The notes: a model not told the origin generated them from the letters alone. Numbered from the stretch's first letter, positions 8,733 through 17,343 are shown. The stretch is DNA of 64,000 nucleotides from HGM04593 sp045647745 (GCA_045647745.1 JAZRMQ010000066.1:62001-126000), one strand, 5' to 3'. Translations and numbers: made by a program.

Positions 8733-9500
8733 TTATCCCATTTTACCAGTCAAATAAGCCTTTGTACGTTCATCGGAAGGGTTAGAAAACATCGTTTCCG
8801 TATCGCCATACTCAACAAGTTCGCCAAGGTACATAAACATTGATTTTGAGGATATGCGCCTTGCTTGTCCCATATTGTGAGTAACGATAAGGATTGTAAC
8901 CTCTTTTTGCAACTCCAACAATAACTCCTCAATATGCTTGGTTGCAATGGGGTCGAGAGCAGACGTAGGCTCATCCATCAACAGAACATCGGGCTTCATC
9001 GCCAATGCTCGAGCAATGCACAGACGTTGCTGCTGACCACCCGAAAGGAATGTGCCTTTTTTATTCAACACATCCTTAACTTCATCCCACAATGCAACAC
9101 TCTTCAAACAGCGTTCAACCGTTTCATCTTTTTCAGTTTTCGACAAGCGGATACCATTAAGCGTATAACCAGAAAGTACATTATCGTAGATGCTCATCGT
9201 GGGAAACGGTGCAGGACGTTGGAAAACCATACCCACACGGCGACGCACATCAATAGGCTCCATAGAGAGGATATTTTCGCCATTGAGCAAAATCTCGCCA
9301 TCAACACGAATATTAGGATAGAGGTTGTGCATTAGGTTTACGGCACGCAAGAGCGTCGATTTGCCACATCCCGAAGGTCCCATAATGGCTGTAATGGTAT
9401 TTTTGTCGATGGCTGCCGATACATATTTTACTGCCATCGTCTGCTTGGTATATGATACACAGGTTTTATTAAATTCAAGAATAGGTGTTATTGATTCCAT
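8733..9500 (-). CDS. pstB: phosphate ABC transporter ATP-binding protein PstB
   Basis: Cytoplasmic ATPase that powers high-affinity phosphate uptake through PstC/PstA. It is 255 residues, with Walker A GPSGCGKSTLLRAVN, signature FLSGGQQQRLCIARALA, Walker B VLLMDEPTSALDP and H-loop IVTHNMGQA, which together are the PstB pattern. The ATG at 9498-9500 overlaps the end of pstA by 13 bases, indicating translational coupling. It is the last gene of the porin-pstSCAB operon. No phoU follows, unlike in many Pst operons. It converges on mfd. Confidence 0.97.
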   Translation of the reverse strand: MESITPILEFNKTCVSYTKQTMAVKYVSAAIDKNTITAIMGPSGCGKSTLLRAVNLMHNLYPNIRVDGEILLNGENILSMEPIDVRRRVGMVFQRPAPFPTMSIYDNVLSGYTLNGIRLSKTEKDETVERCLKSVALWDEVKDVLNKKGTFLSGGQQQRLCIARALAMKPDVLLMDEPTSALDPIATKHIEELLLELQKEVTILIVTHNMGQARRISSKSMFMYLGELVEYGDTETMFSNPSDERTKAYLTGKMG

Positions 9501-10354
9501 TTTTTAGCAAGATATTTAGCTGTAAGATTTAATGTAAGAACAAATAATAACAAGAAGAGAGATGCGCCCCAAATAAGTTCTTGTAGATTAGGGTCATTAA
9601 AAAACTCCCAAATTAGCAGTGGTACGGCCGAGATTGGTTTATTGATTGAAAAACGGATAAACGAGCAACCAAGGGCTGTAAACATCAGCGGTGCAGTCTC
9701 GCCAATTACGCGCGAGATAGCTAACAAAACACCCGTAAAGATACCGCCAAAGGCTGCAGGCAACTGCACTTTGAGCATTACACGAGCTTTGTTGCCACCT
9801 AACGCTAATCCAGCCTCCTTGAGCGATGCAGGGAGAATTTTAAGCGTCTCCTCTGTTGAACGGATAATAAGCGGAAGCATCATAATACAAAGTGCCACAC
9901 TGCCGGCAATTGCCGAGTATCCTTTCATTGGAACGACCACCCAAATATAGGTGATGATGCCGATAATAACCGACGGCGTACCCTGCAACAGATCGGTCAA
10001 ATAACTCACAATCTGCGCGAAGCGTTTCTTACTGTTTTCTGCAAGAAAGACACCGCACAATATTCCAATGGGAACAGCAACAACTACGGCCATCCCCAGC
10101 ATAATCATCGTGCCGATGATACCATTTGCAATACCACCCGGTATGGACTCGCCCGCCTCGATGGCTTTCATAGCCCGATAAGCCGTAGGCGTAGGCTCGA
10201 TAAAAAATGACCACGAGAGTTGGTCGTAACCACGCAATAATACTTCTCCCAGAATAGCAAGCAGTGGAACGGCTGTAAAAGCAGAAAGAAGGCAGACACT
10301 CCACAGCATAAGCTTATCCTTTGCCAAGCGATTTTTTATTTTGAATGTAGTCAT
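9488..10354 (-). CDS. pstA: phosphate ABC transporter permease PstA
   Basis: Inner-membrane permease subunit, 288 residues, with six predicted hydrophobic helices and the binding-protein-dependent transport motif near LKEAGLALGGNKARVMLKVQLPAA (the EAA loop that docks on PstB). It pairs with PstC to form the phosphate channel. It sits 3 bases downstream of pstC and overlaps pstB. PstA rather than PstC is assigned from gene order (S-C-A-B) and from the long periplasmic loop after the first helix (residues 35-70). Confidence 0.95.
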   Translation of the reverse strand: MTTFKIKNRLAKDKLMLWSVCLLSAFTAVPLLAILGEVLLRGYDQLSWSFFIEPTPTAYRAMKAIEAGESIPGGIANGIIGTMIMLGMAVVVAVPIGILCGVFLAENSKKRFAQIVSYLTDLLQGTPSVIIGIITYIWVVVPMKGYSAIAGSVALCIMMLPLIIRSTEETLKILPASLKEAGLALGGNKARVMLKVQLPAAFGGIFTGVLLAISRVIGETAPLMFTALGCSFIRFSINKPISAVPLLIWEFFNDPNLQELIWGASLFLLLFVLTLNLTAKYLAKKWNQ

Positions 10355-10357
10355 AGG

Positions 10358-11215
10358 TTAAGATATTCTTGCACGTTTAATCATTATCTTTCCCACCATA
10401 TTTATTGCCGCTGTTATAAGGAACAACACAAGCCCTATGGCAATGAGCGATGAGAGTCGCAGTCCATCGGCCTCGCCAAATTGGTTGGCAATGATTGATG
10501 CCATCGAATTACCCGTTGAGGTAATAGAATCGGGAATATTATTTGTATTGCCGATGAGCATTGTTACGGTCATCGTTTCGCCCAAGGCACGACCAATAGC
10601 CAAGATATACGACGAGAAGATACCTGAGCCAGCAACGGGAAATACCACCTTGCGAATAACCTCGGCACGGGTCGCTCCAAGACTATATGCGCCCTCTTTA
10701 AGGTCGTTAGGCACCATCTTGATAAACTCAGCACTGAGTGATGCGGCGTAAGGTATTATCATAATTGCCAAGACTAATGAGGCGGTGAGAATACCCGATC
10801 CTTGTTCCGAAATATCTAATGCTATAATTATTGGTCGCAAAGTGTAGAAGCCCCATAGACCATAGATTATTGAGGGGATACCTGCAAGTAGGTCAGTTAC
10901 GGTGCTCAGCACGGTGGCAGTCTTTGTTCCCTTAAAATACTCACCCACGAATAAAGCAACAGGGAGCGAAAAGGGGATACAGAAGATAAGCGCTAAGAGT
11001 GTTGTCATCAGCGTGCCCGTAACAAAAGGTAACGCTCCATACTGCTCATTACCCTCGGTATAGCTCCACTCCGATGAGGTGAGGAACTTAAAGAAACCAA
11101 AGTGCTCAAAAGCATCATAGGCGTCAGCGACGAGGGCGTAAACAACGCCCCCGCACACTATCGGCACAATTAACGCAGCTATGAATAAAAAGACTCTATA
11201 TATTTTATCGTTCAT
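10358..11215 (-). CDS. pstC: phosphate ABC transporter permease PstC
   Basis: Inner-membrane permease, 285 residues, with six hydrophobic helices. The EAA-loop segment LKEGAYSLGATRAEVIRKVV contacts PstB. Other typical segments are TDLLAGIPSIIYGLWGFY and ILAIGRALGETMTVTMLIGN, close to those of known PstC proteins. It lies 9 bases downstream of pstS and 3 bases upstream of pstA, within the phosphate operon. Confidence 0.95.
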   Translation of the reverse strand: MNDKIYRVFLFIAALIVPIVCGGVVYALVADAYDAFEHFGFFKFLTSSEWSYTEGNEQYGALPFVTGTLMTTLLALIFCIPFSLPVALFVGEYFKGTKTATVLSTVTDLLAGIPSIIYGLWGFYTLRPIIIALDISEQGSGILTASLVLAIMIIPYAASLSAEFIKMVPNDLKEGAYSLGATRAEVIRKVVFPVAGSGIFSSYILAIGRALGETMTVTMLIGNTNNIPDSITSTGNSMASIIANQFGEADGLRLSSLIAIGLVLFLITAAINMVGKIMIKRARIS

Positions 11216-11224
11216 AGACCTCTG

Positions 11225-12286
11225 TTATTGCAATATTGCTACACCATCAAAAGTAACAGCCTTCAAATTCTTGAAACTCAACTCTTTCGCTTTTGCAGGA
11301 AGAGGTGCATAGTGTACTTCAGAAGTTATGTTCTGTGCCTCGTCAGAAAGGACATATTTCAAGAGGTCAAGTGTTGCCATTGCCTGTTCTTTACTGCGGT
11401 CAGAGTAGTTCTGCTCCTTGTATATAATCATCCAAGTGAAGGTTGAGATAGGATAAGCTCCTGCTGCATCTGCATTGGTAATTGAGCAACGTGTGTCGGC
11501 CGGGATTTCACCAGAAGCGGCAGCAGAGATACTGTTTGCTGTGGGTTCCACAATTTCACCACGTTGGTTCTGTATCTTTGCATAAGCAATCTTCTGCGCA
11601 AAGGCATACTCCGAGCCCACATAACCGATAGTATTCTTTGTTTGCTTAACCACGCCTGCAACACCGGGATTACCCTTTGCAGCCTGCCCCAAAGGAAAGT
11701 TCACTGATTTGCCTGCACCAAATTTCTCTCTCCACATAGGGCTTACCTTGGTAAGATAATCAGTAAAAACAAAAGTTGTACCCGAGCCATCTGAACGAAA
11801 TACAGGGATGATAGTTTCTGCCGGAAGAGCCACATCGGGGTTAAGTGCTACCAAACGCTCATCATTCCACATTCTGATATTGCCAGCAAAAATGTCGGCA
11901 ATCACCTCACCTGATAGCTTAAGTTCCTTAACACCATCGAGATTGTAGGCCAACACTACTGCGCCCATACAAGTTGGAATATGTACTATGGGAGCCATCT
12001 CTGCCATCTCCTTATCCGAGAGGAAAGCATCACTACCAGCGAAATCAACAATCTTATCACGCAAATTGCGAACACCGCCACCAGAGCCAATACCTCCGTA
12101 GGCTACAGCATCGCCATTCACCTGAGCAAACTGCTCAAAAACCACATTGTAAAAAGGGAGTGGGAATGTTGCGCCAGCACCAGAAAGTTCCTGAGCTTCA
12201 CGGCCACCATTGTTTGAATTACTGTCACAAGCTGTAAGAGCTAGGGCAACGACCAATGTCATAATTGACGAGAAAATCTTTTTCAT
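11225..12286 (-). CDS. pstS: phosphate-binding lipoprotein PstS
   Basis: Periplasmic phosphate-binding protein that delivers phosphate to PstCA. It is 353 residues with a lipoprotein signal peptide (MKKIFSSIMTLVVALALTAC, cysteine 20), so it is membrane-anchored rather than free. Family motifs: GAGATFPLPFYNVVFEQFA near residue 37, GSGGGVRNL and FRSDGSGTTFVFTDYL, which carry the serine, threonine and arginine phosphate ligands. The residues after the cysteine (DSNSNNGG) carry only one acidic residue, unlike the surface-lipoprotein pattern seen in the last operon of the window. It lies 21 bases downstream of the porin. Confidence 0.96.
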   Translation of the reverse strand: MKKIFSSIMTLVVALALTACDSNSNNGGREAQELSGAGATFPLPFYNVVFEQFAQVNGDAVAYGGIGSGGGVRNLRDKIVDFAGSDAFLSDKEMAEMAPIVHIPTCMGAVVLAYNLDGVKELKLSGEVIADIFAGNIRMWNDERLVALNPDVALPAETIIPVFRSDGSGTTFVFTDYLTKVSPMWREKFGAGKSVNFPLGQAAKGNPGVAGVVKQTKNTIGYVGSEYAFAQKIAYAKIQNQRGEIVEPTANSISAAASGEIPADTRCSITNADAAGAYPISTFTWMIIYKEQNYSDRSKEQAMATLDLLKYVLSDEAQNITSEVHYAPLPAKAKELSFKNLKAVTFDGVAILQ

Positions 12287-12307
12287 ATTATTAAATGTAT
12301 ATTATCA

Positions 12308-13294
12308 TTAAAAACCAAAGTAGCAATTTACGTATGCGAAATATTCATTCTTTGCCCCATCGACCTTTGGCATACCCATTCGGAAATTTGGAGCAATCTT
12401 CACATACCTGCCTAACTTGAACTGAGCACCGAGTATTGCTGTACGCTCATCCTTGTCGATGTTCCAATCATTATTTGAGTACAGGTCATCAAATCGAGCA
12501 TAGACATCGGCAAATTTTGCAACCTTAACCGATGTAAATACAGAATATCCGAGCTGGTCATTGCCTGTTTTATTCGACGCATTCAACATATGATTATACT
12601 CAGCACCAATCATAAACCTATCGCATTTATATCCTGCAAAAGCCGCCATATTTACAATATCAGCCTTCCCATTTCCGCCACCTTCGTTCAAGCCACTATA
12701 AAAACGAATATAAAAACCATCAAAAGGAGTCAACGTTACACCCAAACCATAGTTTAGACCTACATTTTTCTGAATTTTCTTATAACCTTCGCCATTTATT
12801 ATAATAGCATCAGCAGAAATCCAATTCGCAAACTTATACGAGGCAGACAAACCTAAATCGGCGCTGTTACCAAATTTATACAAATCTTGAAAAGATTTCA
12901 TAACATAACGGTAGCCCCAAAATTTCTCTTGAAAATTGAACTGAGTAGTAGAGATAAGACCACCATTTAAAGTGAGATTTCCTCTCTTCCAAGACACCAT
13001 AGCATTCTTGATGTATGCGATGCGCTGATAATCAGAAATATCACTTGATTTACCAATATCCATAACACCTTTAACAGAAAAACCGTTACCGAGTTTGTAC
13101 TCATACCCCAAATAGCTACGTTCTAACTCAAAACCCCGCTCGTTGCCGGTGTCGCCAAATCCTGAATGAAAATTACCGAACACCTGTACAATCGCTCTAC
13201 CTTTAGGTTCTTCAACTTTAGTATCCTGCGCCTGAGCAGTGACACCGATGCAGGCTAAAAGACCTGCCAAAAATACTTTTGTTTTCATTGTCAT
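12308..13294 (-). CDS. outer-membrane porin, probably phosphate-selective (OprO/P-like)
   Basis: A 328-residue exported beta-barrel protein. A signal peptide is visible (MKTKVFLAGLLACIGVTAQA, cleavage before QDTK), followed by alternating polar/aromatic strands throughout and a terminal phenylalanine (NCYFGF), the usual barrel-assembly signal. It is the first gene of the pst operon and divergent from the PhoBR-like regulators, so phosphate or polyphosphate permeation is the likely role. Strand patterning and context, not a diagnostic motif, support the OprO/P-like call. Two ATGs, at 13294 and 13288, are possible; the second gives the cleaner signal peptide. Confidence 0.82.
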   Translation of the reverse strand: MTMKTKVFLAGLLACIGVTAQAQDTKVEEPKGRAIVQVFGNFHSGFGDTGNERGFELERSYLGYEYKLGNGFSVKGVMDIGKSSDISDYQRIAYIKNAMVSWKRGNLTLNGGLISTTQFNFQEKFWGYRYVMKSFQDLYKFGNSADLGLSASYKFANWISADAIIINGEGYKKIQKNVGLNYGLGVTLTPFDGFYIRFYSGLNEGGGNGKADIVNMAAFAGYKCDRFMIGAEYNHMLNASNKTGNDQLGYSVFTSVKVAKFADVYARFDDLYSNNDWNIDKDERTAILGAQFKLGRYVKIAPNFRMGMPKVDGAKNEYFAYVNCYFGF

Positions 13295-13310
13295 TTTGTG
13301 TGTTTAAATT

Positions 13311-13337
13311 TGACACTGCAAATGTATCGTGGTGACA
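13311..13337 (-). promoter_or_regulatory. porin-pst promoter (-7 TACATTTG) with flanking TGTCA repeats, candidate Pho operator
   Basis: On the minus strand the -7 element TACATTTG occupies 13319-13326, 24 bases before the porin ATG. A possible TTTG -33 box lies at 13352-13355. Identical TGTCA pentamers at 13333-13337 and 13311-13315 flank the -7 with a 22-base repeat period, two turns of 11. E. coli PhoB boxes are TGTCA-containing 7-mers repeated every 11 bases. Involvement of the adjacent PhoB-like regulator is inferred. Confidence 0.5.
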
Positions 13338-13448
13338 TTTCATAAATGTTTCAAAAAAGTTAGGCTTTGGTTAAATGCCGTTCCTTAGAAAAATATTACA
13401 TTTTTATTAAATCTCACATCACATAATCGCCAGTTCAGATATTCTAAG

Positions 13449-13456
13449 TAATTTTG
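13449..13456 (+). promoter_or_regulatory. -7 promoter element for the PhoBR-like pair
   Basis: TAATTTTG matches TAnnTTTG and lies 25 bases before the response-regulator ATG. No clear -33 TTTG is visible, as expected of a promoter that needs an activator. Confidence 0.5.
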
Positions 13457-13481
13457 CATAGCAATCTTATAATTTAAGTAT

Positions 13482-14180
13482 ATGGCAACAAATCGTATAT
13501 TGATTGTAGATGACGAAGAGACCTTATGCGAGGTCTTGAAACTAAATCTCGAGAATGAGGGGTATGATGTAGATGTAGCATTTAGTGCCGAGCTGGCTCT
13601 AGGCTACAATATAAAAGAGTATTCACTCATTCTACTCGATATTATGATGGGTGAAATAAGTGGAATCAAGATGGCTAAGATGTTGAAGAACGATGTTGCT
13701 ACAGCAGAAATCCCCATCATTTTTTGCACGGCACGTGACACAGAAGATGATATGGTTATGGGGCTCAATCTTGGTGCCGATGACTATATTATGAAGCCCT
13801 ACACCGTGCGCAATGTCATAGCACGAGTTAAGAGCGTTTTGCGCCGAGCCACACCCCATAAAGGAAACAATATATCGGCAGAAAAACCGAATCGATTAGT
13901 TGTAGATGGTCTTTGCCTTGACTTGGAATTTAAACGTTGTATAGTCGATGGCAAGGAGGTTAAGTTGGCACGAAAAGAGTTTGAGTTGCTTGCCTATTTG
14001 ATTCAACACCGAGGGAAGATATGCTCACGAGAGCAAATCTTAAACAGGGTGTGGAGTGACGAGGTTGTTGTTCTTGACCGCACCATTGATGTAAATATAA
14101 CCCGCCTGCGCTCGAAGATTGAAGCATACGGCTCATACATTGTAACCCGTTCAGGCTTTGGCTATGGCTTCCGAGACTAA
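13482..14180 (+). CDS. phoB: PhoB-like response regulator, OmpR family
   Basis: DNA-binding response regulator, 232 residues. The receiver domain (1-~122) has the acidic pair DD at 10-11, phospho-acceptor D53 in LILLDIMMGEISG, the switch threonine in FCTARD and the conserved lysine in YIMKPY. A winged-helix DNA-binding domain follows (residues ~135-232, VKLARKEFELLAYLI and DRTIDVNITRLRSKI). It is divergent from the porin-pst operon and overlaps the sensor kinase gene, so phosphate-starvation control (PhoB role) is the natural reading. The assignment to PhoB depends on context, since OmpR-family regulators look alike. Confidence 0.88.
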   Translation: MATNRILIVDDEETLCEVLKLNLENEGYDVDVAFSAELALGYNIKEYSLILLDIMMGEISGIKMAKMLKNDVATAEIPIIFCTARDTEDDMVMGLNLGADDYIMKPYTVRNVIARVKSVLRRATPHKGNNISAEKPNRLVVDGLCLDLEFKRCIVDGKEVKLARKEFELLAYLIQHRGKICSREQILNRVWSDEVVVLDRTIDVNITRLRSKIEAYGSYIVTRSGFGYGFRD

Positions 14181-15450
14181 AATATCATATCATAAGCGAC
14201 TTTTTTTGCAACTGATCGCCTTCTCGTGGGCAATGGTACTATGTTTTATTGGATACCAATATATAAGAGAGAAAGAGTATAAGTCGGAATTTTTGAATGC
14301 TCAGTTGCAACAATACAATCGCCATCTGCTCACAACGGTCGAAGAGGGTGAGCCGTATGAAGATTATATCGCTACGCACGACAAGCCTTTTGATGGGTTA
14401 CGAATTTCTATTATCACCCTTGCGGGTGCTGTTATCTACGACAATGCAATACCGCTCGACTCGCTCGATAATCACCGAGGCAGGCCAGAAGTAGCCGATG
14501 CTTTGGTAAAGGGCACCGGGCATAATATCAGCAGGCAATCCACGAGTGATGGACGAGAATACTTTTACTCTGCGACACGAGGCAAGCGAGTTGTTGTCCG
14601 TACAGCGATACCATATTCAAGCACATTGCAAGACCTACTTGAAGCTGATTGGTCGTTCCTTATTGTGATGATTTCAATCACGCTTGCAATGAGCGTTGTG
14701 GCATACTTTACTACTTGCAAACTTGGGAAGGATATAGAGCGAGTCAATCGCTACGAAGCAGAACAAGAACGGAACCGCCTTAAACGACAACTGACAAATA
14801 ACATCAACCACGAATTAAAAACCCCTGTAGCATCTATCCAAGTATGTCTTGAGACACTGCTTTCAGGCATCAATCTCAGCGAAGAGAAGCGTCAGGAACT
14901 TATTGAAAGATGTTATGCTCACAACGACCGCCTTCGCCGACTGCTTAACGATGTATCACTAATCACTCGAATTGAGGATGGTAGCGCCTTAATTGGCAAG
15001 GAGAGGGTTACAATAAACGATATAATTGATGAGGTGGCTAAGGAGTTGGAGATGTTGCCCGAAGATGAACGCTTGTCGCTCCACACCGATTTTAGCGATG
15101 AAGTTATCATTGATGGCAACTCGTCGTTGATTGGCTCTATATTCCGCAATCTGACCGAAAATGCCATTGCTTATTCGGAGGGTAAAAACATCTATATATC
15201 GCTGCTTGAAAACAATAAAAAGTGGTGTCGCATCCGCTTTGAGGATGATGGTAAAGGTGTTGATACGAAACATATGTTACACCTCTTTGAGCGATTCTAT
15301 CGTGTGGACAAAGGTCGCTCTCGCCAGAAGGGCGGCACGGGCCTTGGGCTCGCCATTGTAAAGCACGCTGTCCAATTTCACGGTGGCACTATCATCGTTG
15401 CCAACCGCCCGAATGGTGGCTTACGATTTGATTTTTCACTAAACAAATAG
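14164..15450 (+). CDS. phoR: PhoR-like sensor histidine kinase
   Basis: Membrane sensor kinase, about 428 residues. Two hydrophobic helices (residues ~11-30 and ~160-183) bracket a ~130-residue extracytoplasmic domain. The HisKA box NNINHELKTPVAS follows, then N box NLTENAIAYSEG, G1 DDGKGVD, F box and G2 GGTGLGLAIVKH. It has no PAS domain, so it is simpler than E. coli PhoR. The ATG at 14164 is chosen over the TTG two codons earlier; either way the gene overlaps the regulator by about 17-23 bases. Sensing of phosphate through the Pst complex is inferred from the neighbours. Confidence 0.87.
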   Translation: MASETKISYHKRLFLQLIAFSWAMVLCFIGYQYIREKEYKSEFLNAQLQQYNRHLLTTVEEGEPYEDYIATHDKPFDGLRISIITLAGAVIYDNAIPLDSLDNHRGRPEVADALVKGTGHNISRQSTSDGREYFYSATRGKRVVVRTAIPYSSTLQDLLEADWSFLIVMISITLAMSVVAYFTTCKLGKDIERVNRYEAEQERNRLKRQLTNNINHELKTPVASIQVCLETLLSGINLSEEKRQELIERCYAHNDRLRRLLNDVSLITRIEDGSALIGKERVTINDIIDEVAKELEMLPEDERLSLHTDFSDEVIIDGNSSLIGSIFRNLTENAIAYSEGKNIYISLLENNKKWCRIRFEDDGKGVDTKHMLHLFERFYRVDKGRSRQKGGTGLGLAIVKHAVQFHGGTIIVANRPNGGLRFDFSLNK

Positions 15451-15476
15451 CAAATTTATTTTACTAAATTAAACAG

Positions 15477-15521
15477 AGAATAAGGGCTGCAAATGCTCTC
15501 ATTCTTTGTTTTTTAATATTT
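15477..15521 (+). terminator. intrinsic terminator after the sensor kinase
   Basis: An 11-base stem with one mismatch and one G-U pair (AGAATAAGGGC against GCTCTCATTCT), 7-base loop, then a T-rich tail. The tail also contains the -33 TTTG of the next promoter. Confidence 0.6.
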
Positions 15522-15535
15522 TAGCCTTATCTTCG
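15505..15535 (+). promoter_or_regulatory. promoter of the C1B peptidase gene
   Basis: TTTG at 15505-15508, 19 bases of spacer, then TATCTTCG at 15528-15535. Spacing is exact for Bacteroidota promoters; the -7 is the TTCG variant. The 5' untranslated leader would be about 95 bases. Confidence 0.7.
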
Positions 15536-15639
15536 CAAAAGATAGTGAAAAGCAAGCGGGGAAGTAAGTCAATTTTGTTTAAGTTTTTATCCTGAGCCGA
15601 GCCCTGCCTGTTCAAAAATAAAATTAAGACAATATAACA

Positions 15640-17046
15640 ATGAAAAAGACCAAACTATTTGGTTGCATAGCAACAGCGCTGTTGTTGGCAACCGGTGCAA
15701 CAGCACAGAACAATGGTGGCATCAGCGAAGGTATGCTCAAAGAGTTGAGCGATAGCTACAAGCCCACAACCGCTGAAAAGGCACTCCAGAACATAATGCT
15801 ATCAAAGCCCATCAAAGAGCTGGCTCTCAACCAAGAGAACCTTAATGAACTTGACACCTATTTCAGCCACAGCGTGCCATCAAAAGGCATCACCAATCAA
15901 AAATCATCGGGCCGTTGCTGGCTTTTTACCGGTATGAACGTGCTGCGTGCAAAGATGATTGCCAGCGAGAACCTTGGTGCTTTTGAATTTTCACAAGTTT
16001 ATAACTTTTTCTTTGACCAGTTGGAAAAATCAAACCTTTTCTTGCAGGGCATCATTGACACACGCAAAAAGCCAATGGACGACCGCACTGTTGAGTGGCT
16101 GTTCAAGCACCCGTTGAGCGACGGCGGAACGTTCACCGGTGTTGCCGACCTTATTGCAAAATATGGTGTCGTGCCCAAAGGTGTTATGAAGGAGAGCTAC
16201 ACCAGCGACAACACATCGGCCTTCTCGTCTATCCTCACCCGTAAACTACGCGAGTTTGCCATCGAGCTTCGCAAGGCCGGCGACAGAGGAGCAAAGGAGA
16301 AAGAACTGCAAAATATGAAAAAGGAGCAGTTAAAGATTGTTTACAAGATGCTTGCCAATGTGTACGGCATTCCACCGACAGAATTTATGTGGGCCCCCAA
16401 AGAGGCTAACGGCAAATATCGCGAGGAGCCACAAAAGTACACACCCAAAAGCTTCTACGAGAAATTTGTGAACATCAATATGCAGGACGACTATGTGATG
16501 TTTATGAACGACCCTACACGCCCCTATTGGAAGTGCTACGAGATTGAGTACGACCGCCACCTTTACGACGGACACAACTGGCTCTACATCAACCTACCGC
16601 TCGAAGAGATTAAGGAGATGGCCATCGCCTCAATCAAAGACAGCACAATGATGTACTTCTCGTGTGATGTCGGCAAATTCCTCAACTCGGAGCGCGGAAC
16701 GCTCGACCTTGACAATTTTAACTATGAGGAGCTTTTTGGCGTTGAGTTCGGGATGGACAAGCGCGAGCGAATTATGTCGTTCGACAGTGGCTCTTCACAC
16801 GCAATGACACTTATGGCTGTCGACCTCGACAAAGATGGCAAACCAAAAAAATGGCAGGTTGAGAATAGCTGGGGCGCAAAATCAGGCTTCAACGGCACGC
16901 TCATTATGACCGATGAATGGTTCGATGAATATATGTTCCGCCTTGTAGTGGATAAAAAATATATTCCAGCCAAGGTGCTCGACGTTCTAAAGCAGAAACC
17001 CACAAAGCTACCGGCTTGGGACCCGATGTTCACCCCCGAGGAATAA
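15640..17046 (+). CDS. exported C1B-family cysteine aminopeptidase (bleomycin hydrolase-like)
   Basis: Papain-fold aminopeptidase of family C1B, 468 residues. The catalytic triad is intact: C93 in SSGRCWLFTGMN, H387 in SGSSHAMTLMAV, and N409 in QVENSWG; the oxyanion glutamine is in TNQKSSG. Unlike the usual cytosolic PepC/bleomycin hydrolase, it carries a clear signal peptide (MKKTKLFGCIATALLLATGATAQ), so it should act in the periplasm or outside. Family members are hexameric with a C-terminal tail that controls access. The gene is monocistronic, with its own promoter upstream and a strong terminator downstream. Confidence 0.93.
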   Translation: MKKTKLFGCIATALLLATGATAQNNGGISEGMLKELSDSYKPTTAEKALQNIMLSKPIKELALNQENLNELDTYFSHSVPSKGITNQKSSGRCWLFTGMNVLRAKMIASENLGAFEFSQVYNFFFDQLEKSNLFLQGIIDTRKKPMDDRTVEWLFKHPLSDGGTFTGVADLIAKYGVVPKGVMKESYTSDNTSAFSSILTRKLREFAIELRKAGDRGAKEKELQNMKKEQLKIVYKMLANVYGIPPTEFMWAPKEANGKYREEPQKYTPKSFYEKFVNINMQDDYVMFMNDPTRPYWKCYEIEYDRHLYDGHNWLYINLPLEEIKEMAIASIKDSTMMYFSCDVGKFLNSERGTLDLDNFNYEELFGVEFGMDKRERIMSFDSGSSHAMTLMAVDLDKDGKPKKWQVENSWGAKSGFNGTLIMTDEWFDEYMFRLVVDKKYIPAKVLDVLKQKPTKLPAWDPMFTPEE

Positions 17047-17056
17047 ACAAAGTAAC

Positions 17057-17085
17057 GCAAGAGGCTACTCCGAGTAGCCTCTTGC
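17057..17085 (+). terminator. intrinsic terminator after the C1B peptidase
   Basis: Perfect 13-bp stem (GCAAGAGGCTACT and complement) with a 3-base loop, then TGTTT. It starts 10 bases after the stop codon. Confidence 0.88.
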
Positions 17086-17343
17086 TGTTTAGTGCTTGAA
17101 TTAAAATATTGTTAAAAGCTCGTCTGGGACTACTGGCAGATGTTGCTCAAAAGAGGCTTGCCAGCTAGCACCAATGAGGATTTTGATGGTAAGCATAATG
17201 CTACAACACGCTTTTTGGCCGTCTCCTTTTTTCTTTTGGCAAACATACGAAAATACCTATCACTATAATCGAAAAAAACAATAGATGCAAAAGGCTCTCA
17301 TTGTTTTTTTGATATAATTTTGCGCCACTAAAAACAAAATACA
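17086..17343 (+). other. intergenic stretch between peptidase and nhaA
   Basis: About 260 bases without a convincing gene. An open but startless frame runs from 17116 to 17268 (about 50 codons, beginning KLVWDYWQMLLKRG) and might be a gene remnant, though I cannot place it. The last 30 bases hold the nhaA -7 element TAATTTTG at 17315-17322. Confidence 0.5.
17315..17322 (+). promoter_or_regulatory. -7 promoter element for nhaA
   Basis: TAATTTTG matches TAnnTTTG, 21 bases before the nhaA ATG. No -33 TTTG at normal spacing. Confidence 0.5.
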
